Program-made: the position numbers and the translations under genes
Shown: piece by piece, positions 1 through 11,697 of the stretch
Numbering within the stretch: position 1 is the stretch's first letter
Layout of the letters: every line of letters begins with the position of its first letter
NCBI GenBank assembly: GCA_009763385.1
Contig: CM019825.1
Coordinates: 121,087,631-121,151,630 of the forward strand
Source: Coix lacryma-jobi var. lacryma-jobi
Lineage: Eukaryota > Streptophyta > Magnoliopsida > Poales > Poaceae
DNA: 64,000 nucleotides
Direction: 5' to 3'
The notes under the pieces: generated by a model
The model's database searches: none
Seen by the model: only the letters and a program-made list of their open reading frames with translations
What the model was told of the DNA's origin: nothing

Positions 1-537
1 GCTGTTCTATCAAGATTTTTCCCTATAGGCAAAACCAATGCCTTAAGAAGAAATATTAGAAGTTTTCAGCAGCAGAAGGGAGAAACCATTCCAGAAGCTT
101 GAGAACGTTTTCAAGATTACATTTTAGAATGCCCACACCATGGAATGGAAGATTGATTGCTCATGCACGGATTTTACAACGGACTCACTCAGAAGTCACA
201 TGAGCAACTAGATGCTACTGCTGGAGGATCATTTATGTCACTAACTGCTGTGAAAGCTGAAGTCCTCATGGAGAAGATAGCTGAGAATCTGAGATGGAAA
301 CAAGACAAGAATCAACGTTGTCACCAGATGGAGGAAGTCCCAGAAGAAGTGAAGGCATTGGCATCGAAGATGAATGTGTTACTAGGGTGGCTAGGCCAAC
401 GCGAGAAATACAAAAGAGATCGTCAAGCCGTTCAAGATGCATTCGATGCTCAGACTAGATGTGAAGAGAACAACCAGGAAAATGCAAATATCGTCAACAA
501 ATCTTATACACTACGAAAGCAAGGATGGAATAAATAG
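1..537 (+). pseudogene. gag capsid-region remnant (retrotransposon gag family)
   Basis: This is the C-terminal part of the plant Gypsy gag domain, which forms the virus-like particle. The readable frame contains the family-typical segments ETIPEA, ERFQDYILECPHHG, MHGFYNGL and a glycine-rich DATAGGSF stretch, followed by a charged, helical tail. Two in-frame TGA stops, near 100 and 154, both fall where the family has tryptophan, so both are probably TGG-to-TGA changes. A TAG at 535-537 ends the frame. The N-terminus lies before position 1. The copy is not translatable as one protein. Confidence 0.8.
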
Positions 538-693
538 TTCACTTATCAAGGTAAGTCCTCAGACAATTTCAATTCTTCCAATTTTAAGCAAACACATTTA
601 AGAGATATAATCTTAAAGCAGGCCAGAGTTAATGACACCATTATTAGGAAGCTTGTTTTCAAAGATAAAGCCTTAGAGGATATAAATGCAAAA

Positions 694-1684
694 ATGGATG
701 TGTTTTCTTCTGCTCTAAAAGTACAAATCCATCTAAATAAAAAGATAGAGATACATTTAGCCAAATTAGCTGTTGTTTTGCCTATTGCCACTAACCCTGA
801 GCAGATACAAGCTATAACCACTAGAGGTGGGAAGGTCACTCGTGATCACTCATATCCCAAAGGAGCAAGAGGACAGACAGCGCCAGTGACGCCAACAGCC
901 AGTTACGCCAACAGTAACATAAGAAAAGAAAGACGATGAAGTTGAAGAAGTAGATCTACCACTACTAGAAATGATGCAAGATTATCATGACACCAACCAG
1001 CTACCATTTCCACGTAGAAAGAGGAGAGCCATGGTGGATGAGCAGTTCAGTAAGTTTGAAGTGATTCAAAAATTATATATCAATATTCCTCTGTTAGATG
1101 CTATACAGGTACCCACCTATGCAAGATATCTAAGAGACATCCTCAACAACAAATGACCACTGCCCACCACTGAGGTAATAAAGTTGACAGAAGAGTGTAG
1201 TGCGGCCATCCTCAACACTTCTCCACAAAAGAAGAAGGAACCATGATATCCTACTATCGACTGTTCAATCGGTGATCAACACTTCAACAATGCACTATGT
1301 GATCTCGGAGCAAGTGTAAGCGTGATGCCAACATCAATGTGCCTACTACTTGTCGATCAATCACTCCGCTATCCAGTACGAATCGCTGAAGACATTCCAG
1401 TCAAGATTAGAGAGTTCTTTATACCAGTTGACTTTATGGTATTGGACATGCAATCAGACTCGAAAGTATCACTCATTCTAGGGAGACCCTTCCCGAGTCC
1501 TGCAAATGCCCACATCGATGTTGGAATTGGAGAAGTCAGACTCAGCATCAATGGACAAGAAGAATGTTTTCCTTTCAAGCCAAAGCCTAAGATAGGCTCA
1601 ACAACAAAGGTGGTAAGTGAAGAGGAAAATCAACAGTCACCAGAGGCATCATCCTCAAGGGAGACTACAACCCCTCTAGAATGA
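694..1684 (+). pseudogene. gag-protease linker and retroviral aspartic protease remnant
   Basis: Positions 694-939 encode a linker with the motif AITTRGGKVTRD, a hallmark of Athila-type polyproteins. From about 971 a second segment leads into the protease, with the active-site motif DLGASVSVMP near 1300 and the flap/core signature SLILGRPFPSPANAHIDV near 1470. The protease would mature the polyprotein. Breaks are a frame change between 939 and 971, a TGA at 1154 that is probably a former CGA, and a second TGA near 1243. After the stop at 1684 no reverse transcriptase follows, which is abnormal for an autonomous element of this branch. Confidence 0.8.
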
Positions 1685-2582
1685 CAACTTTGGAGAAGTC
1701 TAGTTCGGTGGACTTAAAAATCCGGAACCTTCACCGGAAGGTAACTCGGTAGTTATCCATATTTACTTTCTTGCACATTTACTACCATATGCATATGAAA
1801 ACCAAATAAAAATATGAAAATATAAAATTCAGGCCCCACGTAAATAATTTTTATGGTGTGTAAAAACCCAAAAGAATATTTACTGTGGTAGCATAAAAAT
1901 ATGTCTTAGCATCCATAAGTATTTTTCATTGCATAAAAGTAATTTGGTTTTCTGAAATTTTCTGCATGGTAATTATTTTTCACCACCGTGACCCACTTTC
2001 TTGGGACCCACCTTTTGGAATCAATCTTCCTTTGCTTCCTAACCACTCAACCAAGCACCCGAATTCTTTACACTTTGAATGGATGAAAACCTTGCTTAAA
2101 TTTGCAGCAACCATTGAGTGGAGGAAGAAGCACTAGGTGGTCCCCAGAGGGGGCCGGCTGGCCCCACCACCAGGCCGGCTGGCACCACCACCAGGTCGGC
2201 TAGCTTGCCCTGGCCTCGACTATAAATAGTCACCTCTTGTGGCATTCTACACTCACTCACCAGCCTTCCACTCCTGTCCTTTCAGCAGAATTCGTTTCGA
2301 AATCTGTTTGCTAGCTTAATCCTCCAACCAAGAGTATAGAAACCAAGATAGAAGGAAGAGTTTACTAGGGAAGAGAAAGTAGGAGTGTGAGGAGTTCAAA
2401 AATTGAGTAGAGATCAAGTTCTAAAGAAGAGTAGTGCTGCCCAAATCAAACATAACAACTCTATTGATAAACTAACCTCCGGATGTTTGACTTGTGAACG
2501 GCTGACCACTAACTGTTTACATTTTTTAACCCGTTCTATAGTCTGTTCTTGTGTGGTTGTTTGTTTCTCTCTGTTCAATAGG
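1685..2582 (+). promoter_or_regulatory. internal promoter-like region with TATA box
   Basis: This non-coding stretch separates the protease from the ATHILA-type ORF. It holds a TATA box, TATAAATA at 2221-2228, directly after a G/C-rich block of GGCCGGCTGG-type repeats at about 2150-2210. The 3' LTR of the same element has the same kind of block (5822-5860) upstream of its own TATA. Downstream is a plausible 5' leader. Just before the first ATG (2583) there is a pyrimidine-rich run ending CAATAG, which looks like a 3' splice site, so the leader may carry an intron. That an internal transcript starts here is inference. Confidence 0.5.
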
Positions 2583-4195
2583 ATGAGTCACAGGAAGTCC
2601 TTCATCGGAAAGCTCGGACTTGGACGTCTTACGAGGAGCAGTTCAAGGGAAAATTTAGATTCGCCAACGCCCTCACAAGCGTCCTCGTTATGCTCTACTT
2701 CTGAAGGTATGAATGTGTTAATGGAAGAAAAGGACCTCAAGTTGCAAGGGAGTGAGGAGAAGGCCAAATTCAGAAGCATCAAGAATAGAACCTTCAGGCC
2801 AACACCTATCTATGACCCACAACTTCTGCGAGACACAGGTATGGATATTGAATTCCTTAGCATCTTCACTATGCTGGGTTGGATGGGTTTTGTGCCTGTT
2901 GATGAGATAGAAGTAAAGCTCCTTACCATCAAATTCCTTAGCACTCTAGTTCCTTTTTCTTCTAGCATAAGTTTCTGTATGTTCAATAAAAAGTTTACAC
3001 TCACTTGGAGGGAACTTAGCAATCACTTGGGTTTTAATTCCAACTGCGTTCTTGATTTTTTGGTTGCTTTACCTGATTTTAATAAAGAGAAGTTTTGAAA
3101 GGAAATTATGGATTTGGATACATGTTCAAAACCTAAGAACAATGATATTCAATTGCCCACTTTTTGTTTCATTCATCGTTTTATTTCTTCGACCATCTTC
3201 CCTAGACCAGAAACTCAAACAGTGAGGGAAGTTGAGTTGAGACTCCTTTTTGCCATTGTGAAGAAACGAAGAGTGTCTCCTGTTATTTACATGATTAACC
3301 AATGGATGGAAGTTTTTGGACCAACCAAAGGGGATATTGAATGCTCTTCGCTCATTTATCGTTTGGCTACCAAATTGGGTTTGACCCAATCTTGTCTTGT
3401 GCAAGATATTTCTGAAGGTCGTACCATTATGACCTTCCACTTTTTCAGACAAGGCGCAGATTCTACAGAAAAACAACAATATTATTCACATGATGTACCG
3501 AGGTATGAGCACTGAGATTCTGCTCCCTAACCCGTGACTCAGTGTCTATAACACGAGAAGTTTTCTTGTAGGTTTGCAACCAATTACCACCACGCAGAGA
3601 AGTGCATCGGCAAGGTTCACAAATGCACCACCAACATATTATTATGGAGCCGACCCGATCCTCGAAGGACCAGCACACACAACATACGATGATGGAGTCC
3701 GAACAAGACACCCATAGCAATATCAAGAACCATATTCTCCTTGGGCTCCATCACCGTCCATCCATTCGGAAGATTCTTGGAAAGCCGACAGTGGGGAGTG
3801 GCAGAGGAGATCCCGCTACGACCAATATCAAGGAAGATGCTCGGTAGACCAGCCAGGACCATCTACTCAACATGAACCACCCCAACACTCAGTCTCGAGT
3901 GTAGGGTACCAGGATGATCAGATGGCTCGTCAAAACATCAGTACAAGGTTGACAAGAATAGCAGAAGACGAATTCGTCATCAACCAAATACTGATGCAGC
4001 AGCTACAATGGAATGCCAGGATGGAGACTGCGGTCGAGAACATTCAACAAAATCAAGATCAGACCAATCATTACTGGGATGCCTTCTGGTCCAAGCCCCA
4101 GTACCATCAATATCAACTGCCACCACAGTGGTCTCCAGCTTGGGGGAGGAGCCCCCAAGATTTTGCACCACGGGGAGGAGCCCCAATGTCAAGTA
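2583..4195 (+). pseudogene. ATHILA-type ORF, possibly intron-containing, function unknown
   Basis: I start this at the first ATG (2583). The frame runs to a TGA at 3096-3098 and continues in the same frame to 3515, so one nonsense change interrupts it. The sequence resembles the plant retrotransposon family named ATHILA ORF-1: a basic serine-rich N-terminus, a middle segment with FRPTPIYDPQLLRDTG, then alternating helical and hydrophobic segments. A GT-AG pair at 3503-3571 with a pyrimidine-rich end could be a 69-base intron. A different frame then runs 3574-4195, rich in Q, P and Y, with one stop near 3716 and MARQNISTRLTRIAEDEFVI in its last part. A frameshift or an alternative splice must join the pieces. 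The role of the protein is not known; an envelope-like role has been proposed for ORFs in similar positions, but nothing here shows one. Confidence 0.6.
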
Positions 4196-5302
4196 TGTTC
4201 TTATCTGACGAGTTATCTTTATATATATATATATATTTATTTAGTTTCCTTTATTAAGTTAGAATAATAAATCGTAATTTTTAGTTTTTCTTTGATTAAT
4301 GGAACCCTGAAACCTAAAAAGAAGAAAAAGATAGAAGCCCTGTTATAATCTTTCACATATGCCTAGTATTAAGCTTTGAATTCTCCTGGATATAATCATC
4401 AAAACTTGAAACCTGTGGGAAGCAAATTGCTTGATCGTAGTCTAAGTAATTGATGGATAAGATATGAATCCTAGCTGCTATATATCTTGATCTAAAATGA
4501 CACTAGAGTTCTGGAGAATTTTCTTAAATAAACATGATCATTAAAACATTGAGTTAAGTTAAGCTTTGTTGACCCTATGAGAAGTAATTGTGCTTTTGAA
4601 TCAAGTTCACTTACACATTTCCATCTTCTACATAAATGCTCAAAGTTTTTATTATCCTTTCAAAAGTTTGTTGGAAGCATGTGGATATGCAAAAATAAAA
4701 CAAAAATAAAAATATCCGAGCAAATAAAAAGGGACAAGTGTCTGAAACCTCAAAAGATAGATCCCGAGGAAATAAAAAGGGACAAGTGTTTGGAACCTCG
4801 TTATCATAAAAAAAGAAGAAGAGAAAACAGAAAGAGAGAGAAGAAAAATGGGCATGTGCCCGGCAATAGAATTAGTCTGATAGCCACATGACTACATCAA
4901 ATAGAAGGAAGTGATATTTTTTTAAAAAAAAACATCCGACTCCATTTTTCCACACACATGCACCTCTTGATTCAATAAGTATGATTGCTTTCTCTATTGA
5001 TCCATTGTTTAATTTAGCAATATATGTTCAACTTTTGAAAATCTCTAAAAACTCCGGAATAAAGGTGAAGTGGAAGAACTTGAGACATAGTGCTTGATTT
5101 ATACTATCTTTCATTTGCTCAAGCCCAAGGTAAGGTTATAAGCCCCAAGGTGGAAAGTAATAAAGACAAGTGTGAAAATGAGACAAATTTACTTTAAACA
5201 GGATGAGAATTTTTTGTTTAACACAAGGGAGGCTTAAAGATATTTTTTTCTGATCTATCATAATTATTTGCTAAGGGACTAGTAGTTATGCTTGGGGGAG
5301 CT
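4196..5302 (+). other. 3' non-coding region of the Athila/Tat-like element, ending in the polypurine tract
   Basis: No coding potential is seen. It contains a short AT dinucleotide run near 4221-4240 and a two-copy tandem repeat of about 50 bases, starting near 4718 and 4767, whose shared part reads AAATAAAAAGGGACAAGTGT. The purine tract CTTGGGGGAGCT at 5291-5302 abuts the LTR start at 5303 and is the expected primer site for plus-strand DNA synthesis. Confidence 0.6.
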
Positions 5303-7129
5303 TGTTGACGGTTCTTACAGTCAACATTATACCATCAACTACTACATAAAACAATGATAAACAAGTGACAATGCATAGTTGTAGGGTTTGATTCTAACAA
5401 GTTCCACGAGTTGTGTAGTTCTCACTTGTTTTGCAGGAACATTAATTTTTCACTACATAAAAGTACCCCAAGTGATGAATTGGACCATACCATTGTGAAG
5501 AGCTCGTCGAGACGATCGAAATGGACATATGGTTTGCTACATTTGGAGTCCCGACGATAGAGTTCTTGTTGGATACAACATGGAAGCTTCTAGAATAACC
5601 TGGAGTGATCATCAAGCAACATAATTCAGGGACTAAACTGATAGATTCAACAGCTTTGGTGAATTACTGTTTTCCAGGGAGCAAGTTTTACAGAAGATGG
5701 AAAGAGGTAGAGTCCTACTCCAACACGACGAATTGCACAAACGGATGGAAAGTCACATTAGGGCAACAAGGGAGGTTCCAGAAGACATCACGACGAAGGA
5801 GGCATCTGGAGGATGATAGGTGGGGCCGGCCGGCCCCACCCCCAGGCCAGCTGGCCTGGGCCAGGACCCACCTCGACCCATCTTCATGGAGCGTGACCTG
5901 ATCGACCTCCTCAACGCATCTAAGCCATTCTTCAAGGTCGGTTTGATCCGAGGGTCACTGTTCATTCCACCGGGCTATATAAGCAGCGCCAGACCCCCTC
6001 CTTGGAGCATCGATCCATTGTATCTTCATCTCATCAGGCATAGAGGTTCTTAGAGGCAGAGTTAAGGTTCTAGAGATTAGAGCTCTACTCCAAGATTAGA
6101 ATTAGAATTAGGTAGAAACAAGGAGAGTTGAGCGCGACTCAAGATTTCGGATCGTCCTCAGGAGTTCTGGTAATTCTTGTATTCTATTTTGTGCTATTTC
6201 AATTATATCATTATGTTTCTCTTTATTTCATTCTTAGTTTATTCTAGTTGTATGCTTGATATAGTTATGATTGATAATGAGTTGATACATATGTTCGTAA
6301 AGTGCTTAGTTCAATTTCAGATTGGACTAAGTGGTCGATATAATGTAGGCGTGGTGCTTAGATTATGTTTACCTACGAATACACCCTATTCTCAGGGCCA
6401 ACAAGTGGTAGTTCACGAGGGTGACTCTTATAGCCTCTTTGATTCCTCTGTAGTCCACTCCCCGAGTCTAGGCCAAGTAGAACCTGGTTACACTAAAGGA
6501 ATTACTCTGGATATGAACTTCTTTCATAATATTCCTTTTGTATGAGTGGATGATTAATTATGCTATAGATGATAACATATACTAGAGTTGACTTAGACTT
6601 AATAGAAGTAATATAACTTAGGAGTCTAATCTCATAACGTATAGATTAGTTCTCAATTCTGCTTGATCATATGAGTCTCTCTTTCTAATGATGGAATCCC
6701 TGCTAGTCTCTGTTGTTTATCTCATTTATCCTTTATATACTATTATCCTTTTGCCTTACCCCTGTATTAGACGAGAGGTGGTTATTATATTCATATCTAA
6801 ATATATATGTTTGCAATTCTTTGACCATATCATTCTTATTCTTAACCCTATTAAGCTCCCGATGGTAGAATTATAAATAACGATACCTGGAACATTCCTG
6901 GGTGAAATTCTACAACGGGTGTATTTTATCTGTGCGCTTGCGGATAACCTTTATTTCATATCTTATCAAAGTGCCATGTTATAAATACTATCACATCTCT
7001 AGTGTTACTGCTAGTGGTGACAGCCTAGCGTTAGAGTGATGCTATGAGATGTCTACCCGCATTTCTGGCATTAATACCGAGGGTAGATTGTAACCTATCT
7101 TTTGGTAGTTGTGCTAAGAAATGTCAACA
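5303..7129 (+). repeat. 3' LTR of the Athila/Tat-like Gypsy element
   Basis: The LTR is 1827 bp. It starts TGTTGACGGTTC right after a polypurine tract and ends GTCAACA, giving a 7-base terminal inverted repeat. A TATA box, TATATAAG, lies at 5976-5983, about 150 bases after a G/C block of GGCCGGCCGGCCCC type. The 84 bases upstream of position 6061 look like the start of the transcribed leader. The next bases after the LTR (GTATG) would be the target duplication, but the other copy is outside the window. Confidence 0.8.
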
Positions 7130-7942
7130 GTATGGAGGAGTGAGGAAACATACCAAGGGTGTTGCTACACTATCTTAGTGCTTCCATATGCATAGTGCTT
7201 AGTGATTCACATCGTGATTAGTGTAGGTGCTTTGCGAAGTGCTTAGGCTAGTTAGACCACCGCTCATGCGCTTGCTCTAGGTTTAGGCCTAGTGTTTAGT
7301 CAGGTTTGCATACCTCTTGTTACTTGGTGCTTGCACGCACCATTGTTGTATATCGGAAGGGCTTGTAGTCTTGCGAGACCACACCAGCCACGTTTGTGGT
7401 GTGGCCGCCACCATGTACCGAAGGGAACAAGGCCCACAGTGGTTTGGCCGGAAACTTGATAGTGGAGATGACGGGGAGCATCCGGGGGAGGCTTGCCGGA
7501 AGGCACGTCAGAGACCCACTTGCGCGTGGGGAAGGCCTAAGGCTATCCACGGAGTTACCTGACCGGGACCTTAGCCCTTGCTAGGGATTTCTTGTGAGGG
7601 GCTCCAACGAGGACTAGGGGGAAGCTGGTGTGCTTCTCGATACCTCGGTAAAAATACCGGAGTCATCGACTAGAGTTTGCATCTCTACCTTGCTCTTTAG
7701 CTTCCGCATTTACCTTACTACCTTGGTTATGTGCTTTACTTTACCTAGCTTAGTTGATAGGCTAGTTGATAGGATTGGAACCTAGGTTGCATAACTATTT
7801 TGCGGTAGAGATTGCAACACACCTAGCAAAACCATAGTTGCACAATTAGATAGTTTACTTTCTTCCATATGTTTTGACTAGGTGGTAATTAGAGGCCATA
7901 GTTTAGAGTAGAGTTTTTAGTTGCCTAAGTCACCCCCTCTTA
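7130..7942 (+). repeat. Copia-like LTR 3' portion (5' truncated), no coding content
   Basis: No ORF here resembles a protein. The last part, ending near CACCCCCTCTTAGGC at 7931-7945, resembles the C-rich 3' ends of Copia LTRs such as those of the Sireviruses in this window. The fragment has no identifiable start and abuts hAT transposase sequence, so it is a truncated remnant. The assignment is weak. Confidence 0.35.
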
Positions 7943-8176
7943 GGCGTCAATGTCCTTTGAAAGGCCAATTACCTTCTTCTGTAATTCCCAGTCAGAACTA
8001 ATATAGTGCTCCTTAGCACTACCAGACTAGATGTGTGATGTAAGAGCTACAGAGGAAGCACCAAACAACACACAATTTTTAATAATACTGCGATATTCAA
8101 TAAAAAGTTTGTTTAGATCTCTGGTGGTTGTCTGTCTAGATACTTTAACAAATTTAGGATTATGAGCATCAACAAT
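7943..8176 (-). pseudogene. hAT transposase fragment (BED-finger/RICESLEEPER-like)
   Basis: Read on the minus strand, the fragment encodes NPKFVKVSRQTTTRDL, then SIIKNCVLFGASSVALTS and, after a break, SGSAKEHY and DWELQKKVIGL. This order is that of the central part of plant hAT transposases, which cut and rejoin element ends. The codon that should be the conserved tryptophan before SG is TAG, so the reading frame is closed by a TGG-to-TAG change. A few codons are missing between AKEHY and DWELQ compared with the family. The upstream part is cut by the 3.5-kb solo LTR starting at 8177. The downstream part ends at 7943 against LTR-like DNA. Confidence 0.75.
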
Positions 8177-11100
8177 TGTAACACCCGTTGATTCGAAGCC
8201 TGGTGGTCTACATTGCCCGGTCCGGGGTCGTCTTCCCCAACTCCAGTGAGCTGCCGCCGCCAACGCGTTCGTCGTCGTTTGGTGGGTACAGGGTTCCTCG
8301 GGCCAATTCGTTTGCACCATTAGATTCGCCTTGACTCACTCCCTCGCACCGGATCGACGTTCGGGTTGTTACTGCGCAGGGGTAGCCGGACCACCGCCGC
8401 GAAGTCTCGGACTGTCGTCACCATTGCCGCCGTCGTCGACCTCCTCGTTCGCGGGCTCATCCGTCCGAACCGACGCAAGCACCGGCCGTAGGTGAGCCCC
8501 CCGGTGCCGATGCTTGCCCCCGTTTGATCTCTACCGCCCGGCGTTGGCCGGAACGCCGGCGCGCCGGCGGGCATGGCGAGGCCGAGCCGCCACCGTCGCG
8601 GCCGCCATGTCCCCGGGCGCGTATAACCTCAACCGAGCCCACCCACGTGTTCGCAATGCGTAGAGGAGCACTGTGGTGATGTTGGTTTGGCCTGTTGTCT
8701 CACCGCCGGCGAGTTTGGCCGGTGGTCAACGCCGCCGTCCGCGCGGTCTTGGCCCTGGGCCCGCCTGACGATTGGGGCCCGCCTGTCAGTGGCTCTAGTT
8801 AGGGTATTTCTTTTTCAGCGTGGATGAATAGTTAGCCATTTTGTCATTTTTGCTATATTTTTGTTACAGCTCCAAAAATTGTGTAAATTTTTATGTAGAT
8901 TCTCCGACCTTTGAAGAAAATTGTAAAAATATGAAACTTTGAATTTGGACAAGTTTTGATGGAGAATTAAAATAGCTAAATAATTAGCTTTAGCAATTTA
9001 AATAATTTTTGTAGACCCTTCCTGAAGTCCAAAAATTGTGAAACCAATTTTGTGAAACTTTGCAGCACATAGCACACCTCTCCAAAAATTATGAGCCTTT
9101 TTGGTAAAAATAATTTTTTAGCCTTAATAATTAAGCCATTAATTAAAAAATAGTTACTTGTTTGTTAATTTGATTCTGCACATATCTTGTTCTTGCAAAT
9201 TGTCTAAAAGTAGGTATGTCACCGTTGCGCTGATAAGTCTGTCCGCACAGAAGTTTTGAGTTAGGAGAAAACCATTTGGAGAAACCCTAGTTGTGTTGTT
9301 TAACAATCAATTGTTTAACTAACAATTTATATAATAAATGAATTTATAACTGTTGAAAGGAATCAGGATATACAGAGTTGTAATGTTCTTGTTAATTTCT
9401 CTACTGAATGACTAAGTTATGGAATGAGAACTGACCATTGTTAATCATGATGATTGTCTAGAAACTTGCCTTTGCAATGATCCTGTCATTTTCTGGATCA
9501 GTTTCGATGGGAATGAGATATCACTATGATAATAAGGTTTTCTGTTGAAATGTTGTATAACAAAGTTGTAGCACTTTTGTATATCTAGCTGCTCCTAAAA
9601 TTTCGTAATTTCTGGATGTGTAAATTGGGAGATGTGCTCTGTTGAATCTGGACAAGAAAAACTGTCCAGAATCTGGACAGTTTTGGGAACCTGAACTGTT
9701 AGGTATATTTAACTTCAGAATTAGCTCTGGTGCTTTATAGGAAAGTTGTAGAAGATTTCATAATCTTTCCAGAATGGTTTAGATCACGATTTTTGATGAT
9801 TCTGAACTCCAGTTATGGTCTGTCGAACAGAGGTGTATGAATCTGTCCAGAATCTGGACAGATTTAACCAAATGAAATGTTTGGTCCATTAGACTCTAGA
9901 ATCAGCTCTTGGGTATTACAGCAATATTGTAGAGATTTTGTTAAGCTTTCCATATTGTCTTAAATCACCTGTTTTGCTTATCTGTAGCTCTAGTTATGGG
10001 TAAAACAAGTTAGTGCATGAAATCTGTTCGAGTTATCATTTATGTTAAGCTTGTTTCCATTGAGATGCTATTTTCAGAACTCATATGAGATTGTTGTAGG
10101 TTTGCTGTACTCTTCTACTGATAGTTGTCCGGCATCATGAGCATTCGTTCATATATGCATCACATGCATCTTATATATACTCGTTCGTTATATTATGTTT
10201 AGAAACCGAAGTTAGCAAGGATCAACCGGAGATTGCAGCAAGGGAAGCACCAGTGTTCTACGAGGTTGGATTCGATATCTGTGGAGACAAACCCGAGGAG
10301 GAACCCCAAGGCAAGCCCCGGTGCATTTGCCCCTACCTTGCCATTTTCAATAATATTACTTGTTCTTAAAAATTGGTGCATTAAGTTTAGGAGTTGAATG
10401 TTACATACTTGATGCATTGACTACCTTGATTATTCCTTATATTATCCTTGTCACTGGGTCATTTACAAAATGCTTAGACTGTTTAGCCTTGCTTAATAGA
10501 GTAGGTTTTTGAAAAGAGAGATACTATTGTTGGGAACCTTTCGCTCGGTATGGGATGGTATAATTAAAATGAGACCGGGCGGGTAACTTGCACAGGAAAT
10601 GGAGTCCTAGTGTAGTGTTTCCGCCTGTGTCGCCTAGAACCCGTCTGCTGTTGGCCCGTTGGATCGAGAACTATTTGTTAGTACTGGTCACATGCTTCGG
10701 TAAGCCCTACTATGGCTATGCCCTTACTGGAACGGAGCACCCGCGCACTGGGAGTGGAGAGATGGCGGGAGTAGCGTGTACCCACCCTGCTCGGTCCACT
10801 GATGGACGTTACTCATCAAGGCCATTGTAGGGCGGTGGTGTACTGTACTTCCGGGTGGCGCGGCTCCGGTCCGGTCTGAGCGGATCCACGGGACGGTTGA
10901 TATATGCAAGTCCAGTCTTGCATATGTCATGTGATAAGGAAGCCCTGGCTGGGTAGATCAAGCGGTTCGAATCGTCGTTTGCTCCACGAGAAAAGGAGAC
11001 TCGTCCTCGCACCCTCAGCGTAGTTTAGTGATGGAACATTGAAGGATTAGTGGGTTACTTATGAGATGTATATTTATCTATTTAGTAAATGTTAGAAATA

Positions 11101-11697
11101 AAGAATGAGACAACTACTTAGTAGTAGGAGCTTTTATGCAAAAGGAAAAATTGTTGATTCTTGCTAAAGCCTTACCTTGACTTCCCCTCAGCCTGCATTC
11201 CTGAGTCTTCTTCCCATTTTATTAGTCGGGTAAATCTTATTGAGTACTCCTGTACTCAGGGTTCTATGACCCCATGTTGCAGGTGAGATCGCAGAATAGA
11301 TGTGCTTCGGGCCTTGTTGCATGACCATCTTCCGGTTGAGGATGATAAGTAATGTACCCTTGGGCAGGGTTTTAATATTATGGTTATGTTATCGGACTTT
11401 CATCTAGCACTCTAGTACTATCGCAACTTGAACTCTTTATCACCTATCTTTGTAATAATGGACACCGGTTTGTAATATTATGGTTATGTAAGATTTCCGC
11501 TGAAACCTTCGATCTGGTATTTTGTATGAAATGTGATGTGCTGTAATGATTGTACTCAGATGATTCATGTGACCTATGGATACGTCGACCGTATCCAACA
11601 GATTAATCCAGTGTTGTGGCACACCTACATGGCAGTCAGAGGTCGTTGGACAGATGACAGGTGTAGGTGGGCCACATTATTGGGAGGGTCTGTTACA
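8177..11697 (+). repeat. 3.5-kb solo LTR, Gypsy chromovirus (Tekay/Del)-like
   Basis: The block starts TGTAACACCC and ends TGTTACA, a 7-base terminal inverted repeat shared in type with the Tekay-like LTRs at 39264 and 61162. It has no gag or pol sequence. Its 5' part (8200-8780) is very G/C-rich and the rest A/T-rich. It contains three degenerate tandem modules of roughly 160-180 bases between about 9540 and 10030, and phrases such as TTGAGTACTCCTGTACTCAG (11239-11258). At about 3.5 kb it would be a long LTR, within the range known for Tekay-type elements. The 5-base flanks (ACAAT and ATGTC) do not match, so the target duplication is not proven. Confidence 0.65.

Larger units (their letters stand above)
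1..7129 (+). mobile_element. Gypsy LTR retrotransposon, Athila/Tat-like, RT-less, 5' part outside window
   Basis: Only the 3' part of the element is present. In order it shows a gag remnant, a gag-protease linker, a retroviral-type protease, about 900 bases of non-coding DNA with a TATA box, an ATHILA-type ORF, a long A/T-rich 3' region, a polypurine tract and one LTR that begins TGTTGAC and ends GTCAACA. No reverse transcriptase, RNase H or integrase lies between the protease and the second ORF, so this copy could move only with proteins supplied in trans. The assignment rests on the DLGASVSVMP protease motif and the ITTRGGK linker motif, both typical of the Athila/Tat branch. The 5' LTR and primer-binding site lie before the window, so the target duplication cannot be checked. 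Confidence 0.85.

Noticed and set aside
7300..7584. Several overlapping ORFs of 60-81 codons on both strands
   Set aside because: They fall in one G/C-rich piece of LTR-like DNA, overlap each other in opposite directions and match nothing.
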